The notes under the pieces are model-generated. The model did not search any database. It was not told the DNA's origin and saw only the letters and a list, made by a program, of their open reading frames with translations. The position numbers were made by a program, and so were the translations under genes. Shown piece by piece: positions 1 to 7,278 of a stretch of 64,000 bases of DNA (within the stretch, counting starts at the first letter, position 1; each line of letters begins with the position of its first letter). The stretch comes from Bacillus yapensis. GTDB lineage: Bacteria; Bacillota; Bacilli; Bacillales; Cytobacillaceae. Location: assembly GCF_005280205.1 (NCBI RefSeq), contig NZ_SUND01000004.1:124001-188000 (forward strand). Direction: 5' to 3'.

Positions 1-336
1 TTCAATTTGTTGTGTTAAATCTTTATTTTCTTTAAAAACGGATTGCATTTCATCGATTTCTTCTTGTTTTGTTTCCATATCGGGAGCAACCACTATTTCT
101 AAAATAATAGAACCTAGCACGATCCCATTACTCTTCAATGATGAGAACAGCTGATTCGGTATTAATTGCTCTTCATAGATTTCTTCTTGACCGCTAGAAA
201 GCTTATTGATAGCCGCAATTCCACTGTACCCAACCATACCAAGTGCCAATGTGGAAATAAATAAGATAATGATCAACTTTCTAAAAATCCCAAAGTCTTT
301 AATGCGTTTTACTTGAATTTTTGATTTTCTTTTCAT
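1..336 (-). CDS. Methyl-accepting chemotaxis protein, N-terminal part (cut by window edge)
   Basis: The frame is open from the ATG at 336 to the window edge, so only about 112 residues are visible. They show a basic cytoplasmic start, one membrane helix (around residues 16-35, rich in I, L and F), then a polar helical stretch with SGQEEIYEEQLIPNQ. This is the layout of a chemoreceptor with a four-helix-bundle (4HB_MCP) sensor outside the membrane. A ribosome binding site (CAGGAG) sits 8 bases before the ATG. HAMP and signalling domains would lie outside the window, so the family call is an inference from the N-terminus. A sensor kinase with the same kind of N-terminus is the main alternative. 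Confidence 0.65.
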   Translation of the reverse strand, partial: MKRKSKIQVKRIKDFGIFRKLIIILFISTLALGMVGYSGIAAINKLSSGQEEIYEEQLIPNQLFSSLKSNGIVLGSIILEIVVAPDMETKQEEIDEMQSVFKENKDLTQQIE

Positions 337-509
337 TTGCCCATCTCCTGATATACCCTATGATAGTAAAATATGTATAAATAATAAGACTCATTTATTA
401 TAAATGAATCTTTGAAAATATTATAGGTATATTTTAGCGTTTTATGTGAATTTGTGGAGTTGCATATGGGAGGCAAGTCGGATAGCGATAGGATTATTTT
501 CACCCCATC

Positions 510-540
510 AAAAAACACCTCCCGAAGTGAAGGAGGTGTA
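510..540 (-). terminator. Intrinsic terminator after the 117-aa gene
   Basis: An 8-bp stem (arms 515-522 and 532-539) read on the minus strand is followed by a run of T at 514-510. It lies about 25 bases after the stop of the gene at 563-916. Confidence 0.75.
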
Positions 541-562
541 CATATTATCATCTTTACCTTTC

Positions 563-916
563 TTACTCTGCCGGAACCCACACCAATTTAATATTGTATT
601 TGGTGTTCCCCTTCGTAAAAATACGGTTGAATTTTCCGTCGATAATTAATTTCTTCAATGAACTTTTGGTTTCGCTGGTCCATTCATTGATTGCCCCTTG
701 TCCAGCATATGGCACAATGGATGATTGCTTCGAATTAATTTTTTGCAGGTCATCTCCATCAAAGTGATGACGATAATGATAGTTATAAGCCTCTGACTTA
801 TCCTTAAGACGAAGTGGTGCCCGGTCAATCAACTTATTTTTTCGGTAAAAAGAAATGATATTTGCCTTCCCTGACTTAATAGCATCAATTTCAATGACAA
901 TTTCCTTCTTCAGCAT
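563..916 (-). CDS. Hypothetical protein, 117 aa
   Basis: I do not recognise this protein. It starts at an ATG with a good site (AAAGGAG, 7 bases upstream) and ends just before a clear terminator, so it is a real single-gene unit. It is small, soluble and rich in lysine, with a mix of beta-like stretches (EIVIEIDAI; KYNIKLVWVP) and no signal peptide, membrane segment or cysteine pair. The C-terminal strand KYNIKLVWVPAE and the central charged region suggest a compact alpha/beta fold. Its neighbours give no hint of function. Confidence 0.6.
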   Translation of the reverse strand: MLKKEIVIEIDAIKSGKANIISFYRKNKLIDRAPLRLKDKSEAYNYHYRHHFDGDDLQKINSKQSSIVPYAGQGAINEWTSETKSSLKKLIIDGKFNRIFTKGNTKYNIKLVWVPAE

Positions 917-1035
917 GATAGTACTCCTTTTTGGATATGTATTTTTTGGTTGGTAATACTTAGTATCCCCTAAATGCCTCGTTAGGAAACATGTCTATCT
1001 TCAGAGCCTAGAATCATTTCATTCTTGAAGAAAAT

Positions 1036-1080
1036 AAAATAGCCTGTAGCGCTGTTGATCCATCAAAGTGCCTACAAGCT
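1036..1080 (-). terminator. Possible terminator downstream of the 74-aa gene
   Basis: Arms 1041-1049 and 1072-1080 pair over 9 bp with one wobble. On the minus strand the hairpin is followed by TTTTATTTTC. The loop is long (22 bases), so the call is tentative. Apart from this, the stretch 917-1193 shows no gene. Confidence 0.35.
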
Positions 1081-1193
1081 AAATGGGTTCTTATAAATTC
1101 ATTATACACTTATTTTGCCATCTTTGCCGAATTTTCTTTTGTGAACAGCTTGTCTCCAAAATGATGAATGATAAAACGTTTAGAATTCATGAA

Positions 1194-1418
1194 TTAGAGT
1201 AGTTTCTTTATATCCTTCTTATCATCCAACACCATTTGCTCCAGTTCGTTCCTCATTTTCTGTGTTTCGATTAAGAAGTTCTCATGCTTAAGCTTTTCTA
1301 ATTCAATCTGATCTTTAATCATCTTGTGCTTTAGTTTTGTTTGACCTTGAAAATGGTTCGTTACAATCGCGATAATTGGGATTGAGAATACCATGATAAC
1401 AGCAATGGTTCCAGTCAT
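1194..1418 (-). CDS. Small membrane-anchored coiled-coil protein, 74 aa
   Basis: Residues 3-20 form one hydrophobic helix (TIAVIMVFSIPIIAIVTN). The rest is a long charged helix with heptad-like spacing (LKHKMIKDQIELEKLKHENF), so the likely form is a membrane-tethered coiled coil facing the cytoplasm. The start is supported by AGGAGGG 8 bases before the ATG. The length and layout resemble small envelope-associated proteins common in bacilli, but I cannot assign a named family. It stands alone between a hypothetical gene and the LysM protein gene. Confidence 0.6.
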   Translation of the reverse strand: MTGTIAVIMVFSIPIIAIVTNHFQGQTKLKHKMIKDQIELEKLKHENFLIETQKMRNELEQMVLDDKKDIKKLL

Positions 1419-1520
1419 CCTATTGAGCCCTCCTGACCAAATATAGTTCTAATACTATTGTACACAATAAGTTTTCAGAATTATACATCTATGTAAAAAT
1501 AGTCATCTTAAATAGGAGGA

Positions 1521-1553
1521 TACCCAAAGCTTTCGGGTACCCCATCCTTTTTT
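1521..1553. terminator. Weak hairpin at the end of the LysM-propeller gene
   Basis: A short stem TACCC/GGGTA (1521-1539) with inner A-T pairs is followed on the plus strand by a run of T (1548-1553). Its tail on the minus strand is poor, so whether it ends the minus-strand gene is uncertain. Confidence 0.3.
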
Positions 1554-3372
1554 ATAGAAACCTAAGCGTCGCAGTAATCTGATTGATATGCCCCACATCC
1601 GCCCATAGAATAAAAAATCTGTAGGTGTTGTTGTTGATGACAACTGGAGTTGGGTATTGGACGATCACGGCAGCTTGATTTTGCATTTGCGGCGGTTGGT
1701 CAGCTGATGGAAGTATCATACAAGCTGGTTGGCCCTGAATTTGCGAGGAAACGATTTGCGGATTGCTGCCATATGGTCGAAGTTGATGATAAGCATCACT
1801 TTGACAAACATCCCCTAGTGGACCATCATAAGCTATTGCTCCAACTTGAAAGAATCCATCTGCTCCTTCATATCGCTCTCTTCCGTCAGTTGCCTTTTGC
1901 CAATGGGCAGGATATTGCAATTGGACTTGATATCTCGTACTAGTATAAGTAGTAGTCTCCGTAGGTAACGTTGTATGTGACCAAACTAATGCTGTAATAT
2001 TTCCATCAGTCACAAGTTGGATGGGGACTGGATGATCTAGGTTAAGCATCCAAATTTCATTTGCCCCACCTTCTTCATTACAGTCAGATAAATAGGCAAT
2101 TCTCCTACTATCAGGAGACCAAGTAACAGGGGTTACGAAGCAATCCGAAATTGCCCATGTACGGTCATTCTCTCCTTGTCTCCCACTTGTTCGAATCTGT
2201 GAAAAATACCCCTGTTCGGCATTGGAAGTTGCACTATATGCAATCGAAGTTGAATTTGGCGACCAGGTTGGATTGTAATTCTTCGATAATGGGCCTCCAG
2301 GTACTTGGAACACCCTACCTGTTGCTAGCTCAACTGCATAGATAATCGAAATACTAGCACCTGGACCAGCGTAGAGAACATATCGACCATCTGGCGAGAG
2401 TCTTACAAAGTTCATTGCACCTTCTGTATTTTGGGTGACTTGTTGGAGACCGGTTCCATCTGTTCGAATTCTGTAGATTTGACTGGTTCCAGTAGCATCT
2501 GGGGCTGTAAATAGTAACTCCTGTCCGCTTGGAAGCCATTGAACATCTCTTGCATTTGGGTGATTGATTCTCTGTACTTGATGGTTGACAACATCATAAA
2601 TGACAATTTCATTTCTGTTTGAATAGACAAGTCGTCGGTTATCCGGAGCCCAGTTGAGATGTTGTCCTTCAGGTTCCGAATATTGGTCGATGGCTACAAA
2701 GGTGTTATTTGTCATATTGACTACATATAGGATCCCATTTTTCCCGATAAAAGCAATTCTGTTGCTGTCAGGCGACCAATATGGAACTGAATACGATTCG
2801 CCTAGCCCGAATGTGACTTGTCGATTCGTGTCATTGCTCGGGTTATAGAGCCATAAATCATAGGAACCGGAACGATTTGAAATATAGGCAAGCAACCCAT
2901 CTTCCCCAGGTGGCGCATATGGGATCACCAATCGCTGACCAGGAATAATTGTCGTGGATGTTAAATTGTTCGCTTGCATAATCAATTGATAATTCACATT
3001 TCCACCAGTGATGACATTATAACGTCGAGCTATTTGAAACAAAGTATCGCCTGGCTGAACAAAATAATACGGAACGCCGCGTGGAATGGTTAATAATTGG
3101 TCTGGAAAAATGGTGTAAGGAGGTTGAATTTGATTAGAAGTGGCAATTTCGGATATCGGAACTCCATAAAACTGAGCAATTCTCCAAAGAGTATCTCCTG
3201 CTTGAACACGATAACGATCCACCCCAGGTGGGAGCGACAGTTGTTGCCCAACAAAAATGGCATTCGGATTCACAATATTATTCGCCGTAACCAAAGAGTC
3301 CAACGGAATCCCCCATCGCTGGGCAATTTGAAAAAGCGTATCCCCAGCGCGGACGGTGTAGAACATTTGCAT
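1552..3372 (-). CDS. LysM-repeat / TolB-like beta-propeller protein, 606 aa
   Basis: Three LysM repeats follow one another at the N-terminus (about residues 3-50, 52-98 and 101-160; each has a Y-x-V-x-x-GDTL-x-x-IA core). They predict peptidoglycan or spore-cortex binding. Then come repeated PD40/WD40-like TolB motifs (WSPDSNRIAF, WAPDNRRLVYS, LSPDGRYVLY, WSPNSTSIAYS, WSPDSRRIAY) that should fold as a propeller to about residue 470. A C-terminal domain of about 130 residues has no clear match. There is no signal peptide, as in several LysM spore-coat proteins, so a spore role is possible but inferred. The start at 3372 is chosen because AAAGGAGG lies 7 bases before it. The longer frame to 3390 would put this site inside the coding part. 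Confidence 0.85.
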   Translation of the reverse strand: MQMFYTVRAGDTLFQIAQRWGIPLDSLVTANNIVNPNAIFVGQQLSLPPGVDRYRVQAGDTLWRIAQFYGVPISEIATSNQIQPPYTIFPDQLLTIPRGVPYYFVQPGDTLFQIARRYNVITGGNVNYQLIMQANNLTSTTIIPGQRLVIPYAPPGEDGLLAYISNRSGSYDLWLYNPSNDTNRQVTFGLGESYSVPYWSPDSNRIAFIGKNGILYVVNMTNNTFVAIDQYSEPEGQHLNWAPDNRRLVYSNRNEIVIYDVVNHQVQRINHPNARDVQWLPSGQELLFTAPDATGTSQIYRIRTDGTGLQQVTQNTEGAMNFVRLSPDGRYVLYAGPGASISIIYAVELATGRVFQVPGGPLSKNYNPTWSPNSTSIAYSATSNAEQGYFSQIRTSGRQGENDRTWAISDCFVTPVTWSPDSRRIAYLSDCNEEGGANEIWMLNLDHPVPIQLVTDGNITALVWSHTTLPTETTTYTSTRYQVQLQYPAHWQKATDGRERYEGADGFFQVGAIAYDGPLGDVCQSDAYHQLRPYGSNPQIVSSQIQGQPACMILPSADQPPQMQNQAAVIVQYPTPVVINNNTYRFFILWADVGHINQITATLRFL

Positions 3373-3489
3373 AGTGGAGCCTCCTTTCATTTGGTCTTAT
3401 TAAAAAAAGTAGAACCACTTTGAATTTAAATATCCCTCTGCACTAGGCTATTCAACTATAGAGAGTAAGGTTTCATTCTGTTTAAAAAG

Positions 3490-3516
3490 AAAGAGCCTAT
3501 TTTTTGGAATAGGCTT
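3490..3516 (-). terminator. Hairpin terminator between the 79-aa gene and the LysM gene
   Basis: A perfect 8-bp stem (3494-3501 with 3508-3515), followed on the minus strand by CTCTTTCTTTTT. It lies about 170 bases after the stop of the 79-aa gene. Nothing else is seen in the stretch 3373-3686, which is AT-rich. Confidence 0.5.
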
Positions 3517-3686
3517 AGGGTCAGTATTAGTTCACTTTTTTATAGTGATACATCGTAATTATGTAAGTTATTAAAACTTAAATTGTATAAGAAAATGGAA
3601 ATAATTCTATAGAGAATACGTTTGTCATTATTTCGTATTTTCTTATGTATGGCGTAAATATATTCATTTGTAAATAACTATTTACA

Positions 3687-3926
3687 CTAAATTTGAAATT
3701 CACGTTTTAAAACTTCAATAAGTTTTTCTGCTGTTTCTTTGTCCATTTGTAAAGACTGGCTAATTTTACCCTGGAATTTTCTATCTTCCGAACCGTAGGT
3801 ATCAATTTGAAAATATCTATTCCCTGTTATATCCGTAAAACTTGTATAAGTAGAAGCTACTATTTTATGGACTGAATTTCTTTCCTTTTGTGTTTTGTCA
3901 AACTTATTAGTGTTAATTAGAGCCAT
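3687..3926 (-). CDS. Small conserved-type protein at the end of the defence island, 79 aa
   Basis: A small soluble protein with a basic start (NKFDKTQKERNSVHK), a middle with a likely beta-hairpin (YFQIDTYGS) and a C-terminal helix (LQMDKETAEKLIEVLKREFQI). I recall similar proteins of about 80 residues lying beside restriction and other defence genes, sometimes carrying unrelated automatic names, but I cannot name a tested function. It is on the same strand as the AIPR operon, 346 bases after its last stop, and has its own terminator. An accessory or regulatory role for the defence locus is an inference from position. Confidence 0.55.
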   Translation of the reverse strand: MALINTNKFDKTQKERNSVHKIVASTYTSFTDITGNRYFQIDTYGSEDRKFQGKISQSLQMDKETAEKLIEVLKREFQI

Positions 3927-4272
3927 AATATTATCCCTTCCTATTTAATCTGAAGATCCCTTGAAATCCAATTTTAAAAGCTTTAGTTTCCAAACTCCAA
4001 TTACTAATTCGGAAGCAAATGTTTATAAGATCGTACTCTTAGAATAATTTCTCACTCTTGTTCACTCTTATAATAAAATATAAAAGTAATACTAATAAGA
4101 ATATTAATATTATTTAGTAATAAGAGTTTCACCGATTTGTGTAAAACATTACAAGTAAAGAATTCTTGCTGATCTTTTTGATATCTATGTTTTAATTAAT
4201 GACAAAAAAATTTTCTTTGAATAATTCCTTTTAATCATCAAGCGTTTCAGCTAATTTATCCATATTGAATTT
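3927..4272. other. AT-rich intergenic stretch, no gene seen
   Basis: The stretch is very AT-rich, with short imperfect inverted repeats around 4087-4135 (ACTAATAAGAATATTAATAT and its near complement). It probably holds the promoter of the 79-aa gene and the end of the AIPR transcript. I see no convincing terminator hairpin after the AIPR stop and no RNA gene. Confidence 0.4.
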
Positions 4273-6318
4273 TTAACTATCTAATATTTGCCATCCCTCT
4301 TTAACCGCTTTTTGATATAAAGTATATAAAACTTTTGATTGTTTCTCTGATGGAAAGGGAATTCTCCCTTCTGCATACTTTCTTAAGATGTCTCTTTGCG
4401 TAATGGATAAAGAACTATTGTTATTCAAATAATAACCTTGTAAATGTGCCCAGTGTTCAAAATTAGTCTTAATGACAAAAGTCTGTATTTCAATTCCATT
4501 ATCTAATTCTTTTTCTTTTTTTCCAGACTTTTGTTCATATTTTGCTTCCTCAGTAGTAATTACCATTTCCTTAATTGGTGATAAATCGAACTCTATACCA
4601 CGAACGTCATTCCAACAAGACTCCTTCTTACACCATTGCGCAATATTTGCTGAACCTGCTGGAGGAGTAGTGATTCTATCGTAGACTTTCCTAGTGATGA
4701 CTTTCATTAACTCACTCAATTTAATTGGTAAGTCTTGTTTTTCCCATATTTTTTCAAAATCCAAAAATACTTTCTTTTTATAAATGGCATATGATAGCAA
4801 TGCTATAGAATACGTAACTGTTTGTGCTCTAAAAGCATTTTCATACCATGGGGCTTTCGACACTATTTTTTCAGTTGTTCTGAAAAGAATTACCCGTGAA
4901 ATAGCATCTCTAAAATATCTTTCTGTGATCGCCAAATGGTTTCGTTCTAATTTGTCTGTTACCGAGTTTGCAAATTCCTCGAAACTATACTGTGCACCTT
5001 TAGAGACGATGTGTGGTTTTCGTTCCCACGAATTTTCGCTCTTGGCCAAGAACGTCTTATCAATCAGCTGGTCTTTTGGATTTTCTATTTGAAATTGTCT
5101 TTTTTTAGAAGCTGTTAAATAGGCCTGTTCATTTAAATATTCTCCCCGGACTCTTTCATAGAACCAATGTGTACGTTTCTGAGAACCTCCTCGTGTAGAT
5201 ACCCAGATCCGATTCGAATATTCCTTCATTTCTTTATGGAATGGACTATTCGAGAAGAAATCAGACTTATTTACTTTATTTTGAGTGTTCGCATACTGAG
5301 ATACATTTGATACAAAATCACCTTTATTCTCAATATTATTAACGACCGATAATTTCATTTGTACAGAAATCTTTGAAATATCAAGTCTCGAATTCTTTTT
5401 AGCTGCATAAATCGCAGAAGTAGTTTGTCCGCCATTTACTATTTGAAAATCTGTTATTTTGGTGATTTTTCCATCTTTAGTTTCAACATTTGTTGCCGTT
5501 GCCGTAATTCCGTTATTATAAGCAAAAAACATATCCGGTTTAAATTGTATAGTATTTCTTATACCTTTGTTTACTCCACCCCTAAATTGTAGAAAAGTTC
5601 GAACATTCTCTTCCAGTAATTTTTGGCCATATTCATCGTATATTTTAAATAATTGTTCACCATCCATAATACCCAAATAAGATTGGTATTCATCTGATTG
5701 TGTATGTACCTTCAAATATGGAATATTTAGGTCAATCTCATATGAACCTGAGCCGTTTTCAGACATGAAAATACTGTACAAATAATTAATATCTATAATT
5801 TGGTGTTCGCATGGGATTCCTTCGATCGTTTCATTTGGTATACGTGAAATGGTACTAGTTAACTTACCGTCAGTTAAGATAATCAAACGGTATTTATCTA
5901 TTAGATTATTATTTGCATTTCGATATAAATTAAAGGCCAGTGAATAGGCATCAGATGTTTCTTCTAGATCCTGATATAAAGCATCCATACTTAATGAAGC
6001 AAATTTTTTTAATCTGTTAAACTTAGTCGTAAGTTGTTGTTTTGTTAAAGTTTGAATTGTATCATCCTGAAAAAATTGAAAATTGATCAGTGTAAAAATT
6101 TTTCTATCTTCATCATAATCATATCCATAAACTTCACAGGCAGTTTTAATAAATTCGGCCATTTCGTAATTATTAGTCAAGTCCCCTACTTGCATAAGAT
6201 CCTCGCATACTAATTCAAAAAATGACTGGGCTTTCATTAACCCGCGACTTTCGGAATCAGAAAGGATAGATTGTAAGAAGTCTTGATGGAACTCTTCAAC
6301 AGTTATGATAACTTTCAT
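4273..6318 (-). CDS. AIPR (abortive infection phage resistance) family protein, 681 aa
   Basis: The hallmark motifs of the AIPR family are present: AYNNGIT at residues 266-272 and QIVNGGQTT at 292-300, followed by SAIYAAKK. The N-terminal 250 residues are the family-typical alpha/beta region, with IDLNIPYLKV and RTFLQFRG. The C-terminal half is rich in charged helices. AIPR proteins are known from phage-resistance loci and from Z1/DUF4420 neighbourhoods. The biochemical activity is not settled, though a nuclease-like fold has been suggested. It is the last gene of a four-gene operon, starting 6 bases after the upstream stop, with AAAGGAGG before the ATG. Length is typical. I infer an effector or nucleic-acid-handling role. 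Confidence 0.9.
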   Translation of the reverse strand: MKVIITVEEFHQDFLQSILSDSESRGLMKAQSFFELVCEDLMQVGDLTNNYEMAEFIKTACEVYGYDYDEDRKIFTLINFQFFQDDTIQTLTKQQLTTKFNRLKKFASLSMDALYQDLEETSDAYSLAFNLYRNANNNLIDKYRLIILTDGKLTSTISRIPNETIEGIPCEHQIIDINYLYSIFMSENGSGSYEIDLNIPYLKVHTQSDEYQSYLGIMDGEQLFKIYDEYGQKLLEENVRTFLQFRGGVNKGIRNTIQFKPDMFFAYNNGITATATNVETKDGKITKITDFQIVNGGQTTSAIYAAKKNSRLDISKISVQMKLSVVNNIENKGDFVSNVSQYANTQNKVNKSDFFSNSPFHKEMKEYSNRIWVSTRGGSQKRTHWFYERVRGEYLNEQAYLTASKKRQFQIENPKDQLIDKTFLAKSENSWERKPHIVSKGAQYSFEEFANSVTDKLERNHLAITERYFRDAISRVILFRTTEKIVSKAPWYENAFRAQTVTYSIALLSYAIYKKKVFLDFEKIWEKQDLPIKLSELMKVITRKVYDRITTPPAGSANIAQWCKKESCWNDVRGIEFDLSPIKEMVITTEEAKYEQKSGKKEKELDNGIEIQTFVIKTNFEHWAHLQGYYLNNNSSLSITQRDILRKYAEGRIPFPSEKQSKVLYTLYQKAVKEGWQILDS

Positions 6319-6324
6319 CCTCCT

Positions 6325-7278
6325 TTATAACAAAATTGAGTTAATATTCACCTTGAACTCTGAACATCCTGATAAATCAATGTTGTATTTTATGTTTGGT
6401 ATCAAAGGTGAAATATGTTCTAAAGCTATTTTAGGAAATTCCTCTTTAACTTGAAAACTCGTAATTTTCTCCAGAATAAACTTTGAAAGATTTTCTTTTG
6501 GTATCTCTGGATAATAACCATATTCCTCAATCTTCTCAATAAATTCACTTAACACTATTTCATTTTCTATTTTAGCTATAATTGATTTAACCAAGTCTGT
6601 GATGTTTTGACCTTTGTCCGTTTCGATTAAAGCACAAGCAAACAGATAAAGTGGATTTTTTTCTGAATTCAATTGTTCTTTTGAAGAAATCCAAACACGA
6701 TTTCCAGAAGTCATTCTAAAGGACTTTACTTCAATTGCTAGATTTTCCAAAAGGAAATCCTGTTTATCACCAAGTGCGCCGACCCAAGCATTTATCGCTG
6801 TACTAGTTCCATATGTAGGAATGATATAGTCGAGTAATATTTTTAATTCGCCAAATAAACCCATTTGCTCTTCTTTTGACATAATTTTAAATGCCGATTT
6901 CCTAAGTAGTTTCTGCCAACGTTCTAAACGTTTCATTACACTAATAATAATATTTTCATCATGATGCTTCATAACATTTAGTAAATCGTGGCAAAGGATT
7001 AAGAAAATTTCCCAATCTTTCGTCTCTTTTAGTAGTAAAATAAGTTTATTTGGACTCGAAGATTGATCAAGCTGAATCTGAATCCCATTCAGCTTGATCT
7101 CGCGGATTGTGTGATCGAAATCTTCATCGCACTTGATCATTAATCCATATCGATTATAAGAATCCACAATCCAAAAAGCATCATATTTAATAGATTCTTT
7201 GACTCTAATTCTGCTGAGCTGCTCTAATTGTAACCAGGGATTATTCATCCTCGTAGACATTTTCTTCACCAACTTCAT
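6325..7278 (-). CDS. PD-(D/E)XK motif protein (DUF4420 family), predicted nuclease, 317 aa
   Basis: The restriction-type active site can be read: Glu144 in LFGEL, Asp174 in KQDF and E183-V-K185 in AIEVKS. That is the D-x(n)-E-x-K arrangement of PD-(D/E)XK nucleases, with the upstream helix glutamate typical of DUF4420. The N-terminal 110 residues look like a beta-rich domain and the C-terminus a helical one. The gene overlaps the end of the Z1-1 gene, so the two are probably translated together. Three in-frame ATGs (7278, 7260, 7248) are possible. The one at 7260 has GGTG 6 bases upstream, and the first is given as the outer limit. It most likely supplies the cutting activity for Z1-1. Confidence 0.88.
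   Translation of the reverse strand: MKLVKKMSTRMNNPWLQLEQLSRIRVKESIKYDAFWIVDSYNRYGLMIKCDEDFDHTIREIKLNGIQIQLDQSSSPNKLILLLKETKDWEIFLILCHDLLNVMKHHDENIIISVMKRLERWQKLLRKSAFKIMSKEEQMGLFGELKILLDYIIPTYGTSTAINAWVGALGDKQDFLLENLAIEVKSFRMTSGNRVWISSKEQLNSEKNPLYLFACALIETDKGQNITDLVKSIIAKIENEIVLSEFIEKIEEYGYYPEIPKENLSKFILEKITSFQVKEEFPKIALEHISPLIPNIKYNIDLSGCSEFKVNINSILL

Noticed and set aside
333-581. Minus-strand frame of 82 codons over the receptor's upstream region
   Set aside because: It overlaps the terminator of the 117-aa gene and the receptor's ribosome site, has no site of its own and no protein-like composition.
3097-3423. Plus-strand frame of 108 codons opposite the LysM repeats
   Set aside because: Shadow of the LysM coding region, whose three repeats are unmistakable on the other strand.
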